A stretch of DNA of 64,000 nt from Nocardiopsis sp. FR4. Lineage in GTDB: Bacteria > Actinomycetota > Actinomycetes > Streptosporangiales > Streptosporangiaceae. The DNA lies in the NCBI RefSeq assembly GCF_009830945.1, contig NZ_VWVV01000009.1, forward strand, positions 124,001 to 188,000, in the 5' to 3' direction. This document shows, one piece after another, positions 41,600-49,941 of this stretch. The notes under the pieces are model-generated. The model made no database searches. It had not been told where the DNA came from and saw nothing but the letters and a program-made list of their open reading frames with translations. The first letter of the stretch is position 1. Each line of letters starts with the position of its first letter. The position numbers were made by a program, and so were the translations under genes.

Positions 41600-43168
41600 T
41601 CAGCCGCGTTCGAGCGCGGTGCCGATGAGGCCGATCGGAGGGGAGCCCAGGTCGAGCAGCGCCCGGTGGAAGCGCTGGAGGGTGAACTCCCCGCCCCAGA
41701 GTTCGCGCGCCCGTTCCCGGAGCCGGAGGATCTCCAGCTTGCCCCAGGTGTAACGCCCGTAGGTGGGGTCGAAGGTGGCGCGGCGCGCCTCGGACAGCGC
41801 CGCCGGGCCCTGGAGCGGGGTGTCCTCGGCGAACCGGGCCGCCGCCTCCGCCACGGTCATGGTGCCGCTGTGCACACCGATGGCCACGGACAGGCGGGTG
41901 ACCCGGATGAGCGCCTCCACCCACACGCCGGCCTCGAAGTGGTCGGCGGTCCAGGAGGGGTCGCCCAGGCGTTCGGCGGCGTAGGCGCCGAAGCCCTCCT
42001 CCACGCACACCTCCTCCACGTAGTGCGCCCACCCCTCGGCGAAGGTCATGGAGTGCAGGGCGCGGCGCACCGGCCCGGGCGCCCGGCGCAGGGCGCGCCC
42101 GTGCGAGAAGTGGCCGGGCGCCACCTCGTGGACGCTCACCGCGGGCAGGGTGGTGTGGCTGAACATCTCCAGCCACTCCTCGGCCTCCTCCTTGGTCCAG
42201 GAGGCGTCGGGCGGGGTGATGAAGTAGAAGGAGGGCGTGTCGGCCTCCCACGGGCCGGACCAGGACATCATCGCGGTGGCCCAGCGCTGGGAGGGCGGGG
42301 AGACGTCCACCCGGCACTCGCCGTCGCCGTGGGGCGCCAGGCCGCGCTCGGCGGTGAAGTCCAGGGCCAGCCGGGTCCAGCGGCGGGCGGCCTCCAGGAC
42401 CCCGTCGGTGTCGGGGTGCTGGCGGGTGAGCTCGCGGACGAACTCCATGGTGTCGCGGCCGGGTGCCAGGCGCGCGACGGACTCGGCGAGGCGGGCCCGC
42501 AGGCGGTCGCGTTCGGCGTCGGCGCGGGCGGCCAGGTCGGCCAGGTCCACCTCGGCGGCCTCGCCGCTGCCCATGAGGCGGGTGAGTTCGCGGGCGCCGA
42601 GGGCGGCGCTTCCGGGCCCCTCCCCGGCGGCGCGCTCGATGTGGGCGACCAGCCTGGCGTGGGCTGCGAGGGCGGCCTCGCGGACGTCGGCGGGCAGGTC
42701 GTCGGGGAGGCCCTCGGCCGCTCCCCGCACGGCGCCCAGGAGCGCCTCGGCGACGGGCCCGGGCACCCGGTCCAGGGCGGCGATCGCGTTGTCGACCACG
42801 CGCGGCCACGCGGTCAGGTGCCTGACGCGGGCGGCGTCGCGCTCGGCGCGCGGCGCGTACTCGCGGTCGTAGGCGGACAGGTCGAGTTCGCCCAGGTGGT
42901 AGAGGGGGTTGGCGCGGTGGAGCTGGAGTTCGCCCAGCTCGTAGCGCAGGGCGTTCTCGAAGGCGGCCAGGTGGGCCTCGTCGTGGGGGTCGTCGAGGGG
43001 GTCTCCGCCCAGCCGGGAGAGGGCCGCGCGGACCCCGTCGGGCGACATGTCGGCGACCCGGCCGTCGTACTCGTGCATGCCGGAGCCCTCGCGCATGTTC
43101 CCCGGCATGAGGTCGGCGAGGGCCCTGATCCTGGGGGGCAGGTCGTCGTTCTGGAACTGGTTGGACAT
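41600..43168 (-). CDS. DUF885 family metallopeptidase-like protein
   Basis: The 522-residue protein is a DUF885 member, a family with a gluzincin-like fold and presumed zinc peptidase activity. The zinc-type motif HEVAPGHFSH and the downstream FAEGWAHYVEE helix with a likely third ligand are visible in the C-terminal half, followed by the conserved PTYGRYTWGKLEILRLRERA and LGSPPIGLI end. No signal peptide is present, so it is likely cytoplasmic. The start MSNQFQNDD at 43168 is clear. The substrate is not known. Confidence 0.85.
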   Translation of the reverse strand: MSNQFQNDDLPPRIRALADLMPGNMREGSGMHEYDGRVADMSPDGVRAALSRLGGDPLDDPHDEAHLAAFENALRYELGELQLHRANPLYHLGELDLSAYDREYAPRAERDAARVRHLTAWPRVVDNAIAALDRVPGPVAEALLGAVRGAAEGLPDDLPADVREAALAAHARLVAHIERAAGEGPGSAALGARELTRLMGSGEAAEVDLADLAARADAERDRLRARLAESVARLAPGRDTMEFVRELTRQHPDTDGVLEAARRWTRLALDFTAERGLAPHGDGECRVDVSPPSQRWATAMMSWSGPWEADTPSFYFITPPDASWTKEEAEEWLEMFSHTTLPAVSVHEVAPGHFSHGRALRRAPGPVRRALHSMTFAEGWAHYVEEVCVEEGFGAYAAERLGDPSWTADHFEAGVWVEALIRVTRLSVAIGVHSGTMTVAEAAARFAEDTPLQGPAALSEARRATFDPTYGRYTWGKLEILRLRERARELWGGEFTLQRFHRALLDLGSPPIGLIGTALERG

Positions 43169-43368
43169 GCGGCGACTCTAACGGCGCCCCGGCCATCCCG
43201 TCAGCCGGTTTCGGGCCCGTCCACCGACCACTCCGTTCAGGGTGGAAACGGCGGAGGGGAGTGGGGAAACGGTGGACGGCCGGGGAACACCGGGGAACTT
43301 TCCGGCGGGAACCGAACCGCGGAGCGCGGCGGCGGAACTCCGGAGCCGGGCCGGGCGTCTTTCCGGGC

Positions 43369-44076
43369 GTGACTGACTCAGACCCCGCCACGGCCTCCGG
43401 CCGGAGGCCGCTGCGACGCCTGTTCCTGCTGGCGGTACTGGCGGTGGCGGTGGGGTGCGCCCCGTTCGTGTGGGTGCTCTCCTCCACCGCCGACCACCGC
43501 CACACCGCCGCGACCGTTCCGGAGCGCCCGGTGGCCCTGGTCCTGGGCGCCGGGGTGCGCCCGGACGGGCAGCCCAGCCTGCTGCTGGCCCGGCGGCTGG
43601 ACACCGCCGCCGGCCTGTACTTCGACGGCAGGGTGCGCGCGGTCCTGGTGACCGGCGACAACAGCGTCGAGCACTACAACGAGACCGACACGATGCGCGA
43701 CTACCTGGTGGCGGCGGGGGTGCCGCCGGAGCGGATCGTGGGCGACTACGCCGGGTTCTCCACGTGGGACTCGTGCGCCCGGGCCCGCGAGGTGTTCGGG
43801 GTGGCGGAGGCCACGGTGGTCACCCAGGACTTCCACCTGCCCCGGGCGGTGCGGCTGTGCCGTGCGGCGGGGATCGACGCGGTGGGGGTGGCCGACTCCA
43901 GCCTGCGCGAGCGCACCTTCGCCACGGTGTACGGATGGCTGCGGGAGGTCCCGGCCGCCGTGGCGGCGCTGGGCACGGCGGTGCTGCGGCCCGATCCGAC
44001 CTTCCTGGGCGAGTACGAGACGGGTGTGGACGACGCCCTGGCCCCGGACGGGGAGGCGCCCGCGGGCGGGGGGTGA
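43369..44076 (+). CDS. YdcF/SanA-like DUF218 membrane-anchored protein (copy 1)
   Basis: The 235-residue protein has one N-terminal membrane helix (LRRLFLLAVLAVAVGCAPFVWVLSS) and a DUF218 domain: VALVLGAGVRPDGQPSLLLARRLDTAAGLY, VTGDN, ETDTMRDYLVAAGVPPERI and TWDSCARAREVFGV, then TQDFHLPRAV. The charged residues at the family's active site are present. DUF218 proteins are linked to envelope integrity and vancomycin sensitivity (SanA), without a settled reaction. The GTG at 43369 is chosen for the position of the helix; the ribosome site is weak. Confidence 0.85.
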   Translation: MTDSDPATASGRRPLRRLFLLAVLAVAVGCAPFVWVLSSTADHRHTAATVPERPVALVLGAGVRPDGQPSLLLARRLDTAAGLYFDGRVRAVLVTGDNSVEHYNETDTMRDYLVAAGVPPERIVGDYAGFSTWDSCARAREVFGVAEATVVTQDFHLPRAVRLCRAAGIDAVGVADSSLRERTFATVYGWLREVPAAVAALGTAVLRPDPTFLGEYETGVDDALAPDGEAPAGGG

Positions 44077-44095
44077 CCCGCGGGCCGCCGTCCTG

Positions 44096-45556
44096 CTAGC
44101 GTCCGCCGCCGAAGAGGCGCCCGAGCAGACCGCCGGGCCCGGGCGCGTCGGGGGCCCGCCCCGGCCCCGCGGCCGGGGCGGCGGGCTCGTCCTCGGGCTC
44201 CGGTTCGGCCTCCACCCCCGCCAGGGCGCGGAACCCCTCGGGGTCGTCCGGCAGCGCCCAGGCCCGCAGGGTGTCCCGGAACTCCTCGTCCTCCCAGGCG
44301 GAGTCGGGCAGCTCGGCGATCGCCCACAGGACCTTGAGGGTCTCCTCGTCGTAGTCGGCGGCGGCGTGCTCCTCGGCGGTGTACCCCTTGCTCCGGGGGC
44401 CGAGCACCATCTCCAGCCCCGCCCCGGTCACCACCGCGCGGGAGTCCTCCTCGCCCTTGACCAGGCCCGGGAGGATGTCCAGGCGCAGGCGGCGGGCGCG
44501 GTCACCGGCGCGGCCCAGCGCCAGGAAGCCCAGCACCCGCGGGGAGTGGCCGCCGCAGTGCGGCCAGGACTCGTTGAACAGGCCCTCGTAGCCCACGGTG
44601 GTGCCGCCGCCGCGTCCGATGCGGCGCAGCGCCTCGCGCGGGGTGTTCTCGCCGTGGATGAGCACCATCGCCACCGCGGCGGCGAAGGAGTTGTACAGGT
44701 TGCCGCCCGCCATCTGGTGGGTGAGGCCGACGGAGGTGTCGGTGTCGGTCGGACTGGCCACCAGGCCCAGGGCGAACAGCTCGGCGGGCAGCGGCTCGCC
44801 GCTGTCCGTCATGGTCATCGCGTCGCGCAGGCTCGTGGGCGGTTTGGGCGCCGGGCGCAGGTCCTTGGCGAGCAGCACCTGGGAGGCGCCGGTGATCTCG
44901 GCCGTGATCCGCTCGGCGTCCGCGGTGTTCGCGACGCTCGCGGCCAGGAAGCCCAGCAGGTAGCTCACCCACTCCCCCGCGCGGTCCATGCCCCCGCGGT
45001 TGTCGGGGCCCCGGAGCAGCCCCACCAGGTCCGGGATCCGGGCGCGGACGGCCTCGTGGGTCTCGAGTTCGGCGCGCAGGAGCGCGGCGCCGCCGGGCCG
45101 CTCCATGACGGCGAGCCGGTTGCGCATGCGGTGGTGGTGCTGTTCGTCGGGGGCCTCCTCCGCCCAGGAGCGGTACTGTTCGCGCACCGTGTCGGCGTCG
45201 TTGGAGGTGGCCCAGGCCACCTCCTCGCGCCACTGGTCGAGGTCGCGGGGCTCGGGGAGGCGGTCCTCGGCGTGCCCGGCGACCAGCTCCAGCAGGAGGC
45301 TCAGCGGGCGCCAGCGGTCGGTGGCCGGGGTGGACTCGGCGCAGGCGGTGTCGACCAGGAAGTCGACCGCCCTGGGCGCGGCGAGGTGTCCGGGGGCGGG
45401 GAAGCGGATGATGTCGTGCAGCTCGGAGAGAGCGGTGTCGCTCCCGGCGAGCTGTCCGAGCAGCTCGGGGATGCGCGCGCCGCCCTCGGGTGCCAGAGCC
45501 GCCCAGTCCACGTTCTCCGCGCCGTCGTGGAAGTCGTTGTCCGTGGTCGCGTTCAT
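44096..45556 (-). CDS. Uncharacterised 486-residue helical protein
   Basis: I do not recognise a named family. The product is rich in Ala, Glu and Leu and appears to be a long alpha-helical, HEAT-like repeat protein (for example ALSELHDIIRFPAPGHLAAPRAVDFLVDTA and LRRIGRGGG near the middle), ending with a Pro/Ala/Glu-rich tail and GLLGRLFGGGR. It has no signal peptide or membrane helix. It lies between two DUF218 genes on opposite strands, only 19 bases from the end of the first, and shares a strand with the second. Confidence 0.7.
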   Translation of the reverse strand: MNATTDNDFHDGAENVDWAALAPEGGARIPELLGQLAGSDTALSELHDIIRFPAPGHLAAPRAVDFLVDTACAESTPATDRWRPLSLLLELVAGHAEDRLPEPRDLDQWREEVAWATSNDADTVREQYRSWAEEAPDEQHHHRMRNRLAVMERPGGAALLRAELETHEAVRARIPDLVGLLRGPDNRGGMDRAGEWVSYLLGFLAASVANTADAERITAEITGASQVLLAKDLRPAPKPPTSLRDAMTMTDSGEPLPAELFALGLVASPTDTDTSVGLTHQMAGGNLYNSFAAAVAMVLIHGENTPREALRRIGRGGGTTVGYEGLFNESWPHCGGHSPRVLGFLALGRAGDRARRLRLDILPGLVKGEEDSRAVVTGAGLEMVLGPRSKGYTAEEHAAADYDEETLKVLWAIAELPDSAWEDEEFRDTLRAWALPDDPEGFRALAGVEAEPEPEDEPAAPAAGPGRAPDAPGPGGLLGRLFGGGR

Positions 45557-45660
45557 GGGGCTGATTGTCCCAGCCGCAGGACCGCCGCCGTACCGGCCGG
45601 GGCTGCGTGCTGGCGGTGGCGGTGGCGGGAGCGGCCGACGCGGTTCGGCGCGGGCGGCGG

Positions 45661-46266
45661 TCACGGTTCGGCGCGGGCGGGCGCGGGGCGCAGGAGCGCG
45701 TCGCGCAGGGCCTTGAGCGCGGCCCCGACCTCGCGCGCGTAGCCGATCACGGTGGAGCGGCGCCGGGCGCCCATGCTGGGGTCGCCGACGCCGACGGCGT
45801 CGATCCCGGCCGCACGGGCGAGGGCGACCGTGCGCGGCAGGTGGAAGGACTGGGTGACCATGGTGGCCGCGCGCACGCCGAACAGGTCGCGTACCCGCAC
45901 GCAGGTGTCCCAGGTGCGGTAGCCGTACCGGTCGGCGTCGATCCGGTCCGCGGGTACGCCGTGCTCGACCAGGTAGGCGGTCATGGTGTCGGTCTCGCGG
46001 CGCGAGACCTCGCGGTTGTCGCCCGAGACGACGACGCGCTCGACCCGGCCCGTCTCGTACAGGCGCACGGCCAGGTCCAGGCGGCGGGCGAGCAGTGGGG
46101 AGGGTCCGTCGTTCCAGGCGGCGGCTCCCAGGACCACGGCCACGGGGCGGTGCGGCACGGTGTCGACGCTTCCGCGGCGTCCGGCGCTGGCCAGGTAGGT
46201 CCAGCCGTAGGGGGCCAGCGCCAGGGCGCACGCTCCTCCCAGGACCGCCGAGATCCACACACCCAC
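45661..46266 (-). CDS. YdcF/SanA-like DUF218 membrane-anchored protein (copy 2)
   Basis: This 201-residue paralogue of the protein at 43369 has an N-terminal helix (VWISAVLGGACALALAPYGWTYL) and the same core: VAVVLGAAAWNDGPSPLLARRLDLAVRLY, VSGDN, ETDTMTAYLVEHGVPADRI, RTWDTCVRVRDLFGV, TQSFHLPRTV. I choose GTG 46266 because GAGGAG lies eight bases upstream; the longer frame starting at 46341 has an Arg/Gly-rich start that looks non-coding. Confidence 0.85.
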   Translation of the reverse strand: MGVWISAVLGGACALALAPYGWTYLASAGRRGSVDTVPHRPVAVVLGAAAWNDGPSPLLARRLDLAVRLYETGRVERVVVSGDNREVSRRETDTMTAYLVEHGVPADRIDADRYGYRTWDTCVRVRDLFGVRAATMVTQSFHLPRTVALARAAGIDAVGVGDPSMGARRRSTVIGYAREVGAALKALRDALLRPAPARAEP

Positions 46267-46417
46267 GCCTGCCGCTCCTCGTCCTCGTCCGGCGCGCGAG
46301 CGCCCCGGTTCCCGCCCCGCGCGGGATCGCTCGCACCCCATCATGGCGTATCCGGGGGCGGCCCGGCCCCGGGTGCGCGGTGGTGCCGGGTGCCTCCCGG
46401 GGGCTCCCGAGGGCCCC

Positions 46418-47101
46418 TCAGGAGCCGAGGCCGCCGAGGTTCGCCCAGGAGAAGGGCCTCTTGTAGCGGACCGACAGGCCGCCTCCGTGGCACTGCCCGG
46501 TGATGACGAAGTGCGTGCCGGAGGTCCTGCGGACGGAGTCGACGTCGACCCGCAGGCTCCCGAACCAGGCGGTGTCCACGTCCACCTCGGCGGTGGCCCC
46601 CTCGGGCAGGATGAGGGCGGCCGACCCCCAGGAGGCGTTGAGGTGCACCTCGACGAGCGTGGTGGGGATGTAGGCCTCGCGGAAGTCCAGCCGGGTGGAG
46701 CCGTACGGGTTGTCCACCTCGATCCGGGGCGGCACCTGCCAGTGGCCCTTGCGGGAGACGGTGGTGCCCGGGGAGCGGATGACGAGGGCCCCGCCCCCGT
46801 CGCGGAACTCCGGAGGGCGGTTGTCCACCACCGGCGGAAGGGGGCCGGTGGGCGCGCCGGGACCGGAGGGCAGGTCCTCGGTGAGGGGTTGGAGGTCGTC
46901 GTAGGTCCTGGCGGCGTAGGCCGCGTCGAGCCGCTCGTCGAGTTCGTCGAGCGTGATCCGGCCCTCGGCGGCGGCCTCGCGCAGGACCTCGGCCACCTGG
47001 TCGCGTTCGGCGTCGGAGACGCGCATGCGGCCCCGGCCGGACCCGGCCGGGGACTCCGGGTCGGAGGGCACTGGATTAGGGGGTACAGGGTTGGGGGGCA
47101 C
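46418..47101 (-). CDS. DUF1707 SHOCT-like domain protein
   Basis: The 227-residue protein has a Pro-rich start, a DUF1707 domain (MRVSDAERDQVAEVLREAAAEGRITLDELDERLDAAYAARTYDDLQPLTEDLP, about 26-78) and a C-terminal beta-rich part that resembles the adhesin-like or cell-wall-active stress domain (IEVDNPYGSTRLDFREAYIPTTLVEVHLNASWGSAALILPEG). DUF1707 proteins are common in actinomycetes and of unknown biochemical role. The GTG at 47101 is preceded by a GGAG within 15 bases. No membrane helix is seen. Confidence 0.8.
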   Translation of the reverse strand: MPPNPVPPNPVPSDPESPAGSGRGRMRVSDAERDQVAEVLREAAAEGRITLDELDERLDAAYAARTYDDLQPLTEDLPSGPGAPTGPLPPVVDNRPPEFRDGGGALVIRSPGTTVSRKGHWQVPPRIEVDNPYGSTRLDFREAYIPTTLVEVHLNASWGSAALILPEGATAEVDVDTAWFGSLRVDVDSVRRTSGTHFVITGQCHGGGLSVRYKRPFSWANLGGLGS

Positions 47102-47985
47102 GGACTCGTCCCGCTCCTCTCCGCTCTTTTGTCACACCCACGGTAGAGCATGAGGGGAAACGGGCACAGAGCCTGGAGGAGCGGTGACCGTGGGCCCTGG
47201 CGGACGTGTGCGCGCCCCCGCCAGGCGCCGGCCTCCGCGACCGCCGCGGCGCCGCCCCCGTGGGGGCCGAGGTCGGCGTCGGTACGCGCTTTGGAACGGT
47301 CGGGGGCGGGGTACCGCTTCTCTAGGGTGGTTGAGGACTCTGCCGGGGTAGGACGGACCCCGGCAGAGTCCTGAACCACACGAGTACTTCTCTCCCCCCG
47401 TGGGGTACACGATCTCGCACCGGGACACCTCCCGCACAGAGCGTGTCCGGAAGCGGCCACCGCGTGAGTCCGCCCGTCTCGGCGTCCTCCGGCCCCTGCC
47501 GCCACCCCCGGCCCGGGGGCCACTCGTATCCCTTCCTTACCCAGAGATTTCGGTCATACTGCATCAACTCCGGAGGATCATCCTTTCCTCCCCGCTCCAT
47601 TTCCCTTCGGAGCAGGCACTCCACCGCACTCCGGCATCCAGGGGCACCAGTTCCGGATACTCCCTAAAGAGGGTTAAGGACACCATGATCCGCCAGAGAA
47701 CCGCAGGTCAGGACGACGCCCCTACCGCACTCCGGAAAACCTCCGCAGGGAATTCGAACCCAGTTCCGCAAAACATGCCCTGACCAGGGAGAACGCGGGC
47801 GCCCTCCGGACTCCTCCGCCTGACGGGAATCGGCCTTCGAGCGGCGTTTGCCCAAATTCTGCGGCGAGCATCCTCCTTGGTGAGCGCGGCGGCCAGCGAC
47901 CTGCCGCCCGCACGAGGCCCCGTCCGATCCGACCGCCCCGAGCACCACAGACACCACCTGGTCGAAGACCGGAGGAAACCACGAC
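47102..47985. other. Long intergenic region with one strong inverted repeat
   Basis: About 880 bases separate the divergent DUF1707 and helicase genes. Apart from the hairpin at 47335-47371 I find no supported gene. The stretch 47540-47800 is less GC-rich than the average and holds the helicase promoter region; a minus-strand frame of about 80 codons (start near 47561) is open but has weak coding character. Confidence 0.45.
47335..47371. repeat. Perfect 15-bp inverted repeat
   Basis: The arms GGACTCTGCCGGGGT and its exact complement enclose a seven-base loop. It looks like a strong terminator, but no gene ends nearby on the plus strand, so it may be an RNA structure or the end of an unseen small transcript. 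Confidence 0.7.
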
Positions 47986-49824
47986 GTGTCCGCCCTCGCG
48001 ATCGCCCCGACCTTTCTCAGCGACTTCACCCGTCTCACGCCCGACGTCCAGCTCGACACCCTGACCGTGATGCGCGCCTACCAGGCGGGTGACCACCACC
48101 CCGACCTGGAGTCCGTCGCGGGCGCCGCCGACCCGCGCGTCCGGGTCGTCAGCATCTCCCCCGACTGGTCCGGCGTCGTCGTCCCCGACCACGACGCCGG
48201 GGACGACGACACGTCCGGGCGGCCCGACGCGGACCCTCCCGGCTCCTCCGCCGACGGCACGCACTACCGGCTGGTCACCGTGCGCCCCCGCGAGGAGGCA
48301 CTGCGCTTCGCCCGCGGCCTGCTCCCCGAGGTCCCCGAGGACCTCGCCCCGGGCGGCGCGGACCCCACCCCCGCCGGGCCGCCCGAGCTGGAGGGCGCCC
48401 TCAACGCGCCCTTCGCCCAGTGGCAGCTGACGCTCCACCCCGACCAGCACCGGATCACCGAGGGGCACTACAACGGGTCCGTCCAGGTCACCGGCGGCCC
48501 CGGCACCGGCAAGACCGTGATCGCGCTGCACCGCGCCGCCCATCTGGCCGAGCGCGACGCCGCCGTGTACCCCGAGGACACCCGCGAGTCGGTGCTGCTG
48601 ACCACCTACAACCGGGCGCTGGCCCAGTCCCTGGCCGAGCGGCTGGACCAGCTCCTGCCCGACCCCGGCGTCCGCGCGCGGGTGCGCGTGGCCACCATCG
48701 ACAGCCTCGCCCGCGCCGTCGTGCAGTCCCACAGCGGCGTGGCGCCCCGCCTCATCGGCCGGGACGAGCTGGCCCGGCGCTGGCGCGCGCTGGCCCTGGC
48801 CGACGGCCTGCCCTTCTCCGGTCGCTTCCTGGTGGACGAGTGGGAGCAGGTGATCCTGGCCAAGAACCTGGAGCTGCTGCCGCAGTACATCCGCTGCGAG
48901 CGCAGCGGCCGGGTGCAGCACCTGGCCCCCGAGCACCGGCGCCAGGTGTGGGAGACCGTGCGGCGCTACGTCGGCGCCATGCGGGTGGAGGGGCTGTGGT
49001 CCTACCCGCAGCTGGCCGCCGAGGCGGCCCGCGTGCTGGACCGGGGGCAGCCGCTGTTCCGGCACGCGGTGGTCGACGAGGCCCAGGACCTGCACCCGGC
49101 CCAGTGGCGGATGCTGCGCGCCGCCGTCCCCGAGGGGGCGGACGACCTGTTCATCGTCGCGGACCCGCACCAGCGGGTGTCCGACAACCGGGTGTCGCTG
49201 GCCTCGCTCGGCATCAACGTGCGCGGGCGCGGCCACCGGCTGCGGGTGGGCTACCGGGTCACCCAGGAGATCCTGGACTGGAGCATGCCGATCCTGGGCC
49301 ACCGGGCGGCCCTGGGCATGGACGACGACGCCGACACCCTGGCCGGGTACCGCTCGCTGCTCCGCGGCCCCGCTCCGGTGGTGCGCGGCTGCGAGGACCG
49401 GGCCGAGGAGCTGCGGGCGCTGGGCGACTGGGTGCGGGTGTGGCTGGAGGCCGGGGTCAACCCCGCCGAGATCGCGGTGGCCGGGCGCAACCACTGGGTG
49501 GTGCGCGGCATCGCCAAGGAGCTGGAGGCCCGCGGCATCCGCACCGCGCGGCTGGAGGACGGCGGCCGCGCCGAGGCGGTGCGCGTGGGGACGATGCACC
49601 GGCTCAAGGGCCAGGAGTTCCGCTGCGTGGCGCTGGTCGGGGTCAGCGACCACCTGGTGCCGCCCAAGGCGGCGGTCGAGGCCGCCGACGGCGACCAGGT
49701 GGCGCTGGAGCACGCCGTCCAGCAGGAGCGGACGCTGCTGTTCGTGGCCTGCACGCGGGCCCGCGACGCGCTCTACGTCTCGCACGTGGGACGGCCGAGC
49801 CGGCTGATCGCCAACAACTGGTAG
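47986..49824 (+). CDS. UvrD-like superfamily 1 helicase with RelE-like N-terminal domain
   Basis: The 612-residue protein begins with a short domain (FLSDFTRLTPDVQLDTL to RVRVVSISPDWSGVVV and THYRLVTVRPREEALRFA, about 10-110) that matches RelE/ParE-toxin-like folds in layout. The SF1 helicase follows: Q/Walker A region VTGGPGTGKTVIALHRAA near residue 168, Walker B VVDEAQDLHPAQW near 362, ADPHQR motif III, a compact domain 2 with TMHRLKGQEF and motif VI ERTLLFVACTRARDALYVS. It is shorter than UvrD. The GTG at 47986 follows CGGAGGAAA. It probably acts on DNA; the role of the front domain is unknown. Confidence 0.85.
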   Translation: MSALAIAPTFLSDFTRLTPDVQLDTLTVMRAYQAGDHHPDLESVAGAADPRVRVVSISPDWSGVVVPDHDAGDDDTSGRPDADPPGSSADGTHYRLVTVRPREEALRFARGLLPEVPEDLAPGGADPTPAGPPELEGALNAPFAQWQLTLHPDQHRITEGHYNGSVQVTGGPGTGKTVIALHRAAHLAERDAAVYPEDTRESVLLTTYNRALAQSLAERLDQLLPDPGVRARVRVATIDSLARAVVQSHSGVAPRLIGRDELARRWRALALADGLPFSGRFLVDEWEQVILAKNLELLPQYIRCERSGRVQHLAPEHRRQVWETVRRYVGAMRVEGLWSYPQLAAEAARVLDRGQPLFRHAVVDEAQDLHPAQWRMLRAAVPEGADDLFIVADPHQRVSDNRVSLASLGINVRGRGHRLRVGYRVTQEILDWSMPILGHRAALGMDDDADTLAGYRSLLRGPAPVVRGCEDRAEELRALGDWVRVWLEAGVNPAEIAVAGRNHWVVRGIAKELEARGIRTARLEDGGRAEAVRVGTMHRLKGQEFRCVALVGVSDHLVPPKAAVEAADGDQVALEHAVQQERTLLFVACTRARDALYVSHVGRPSRLIANNW

Positions 49825-49897
49825 TCCGTCGGCGGCGGGGCGGTCGACCGCCGGGAAGCCCGGACGCCGAGGCGGCCGGGCCTCCCGTGTGTCGTCG

Positions 49898-49937
49898 CCC
49901 GCCGCGACGGCGTCCGGCACGGCGCCGTCGCGGCGGG
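49898..49937. terminator. Bidirectional terminator between helicase and DUF6114 genes
   Basis: A perfect 15-bp stem (CCCGCCGCGACGGCG and complement) with a 10-base loop lies between two convergent stops. Confidence 0.85.
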
Positions 49938-49941
49938 ACGG

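Noticed and set aside
47322-47624. Minus-strand open frame of about 80-100 codons in the long intergenic region
   Set aside because: There is a GGAG before one ATG, but the composition changes along it, it contains the perfect hairpin near its end and has no recognisable feature.
47740-47790. tRNA-like GGTTCGAATTCC string on the minus strand
   Set aside because: No acceptor, D or anticodon arms can be formed around it.
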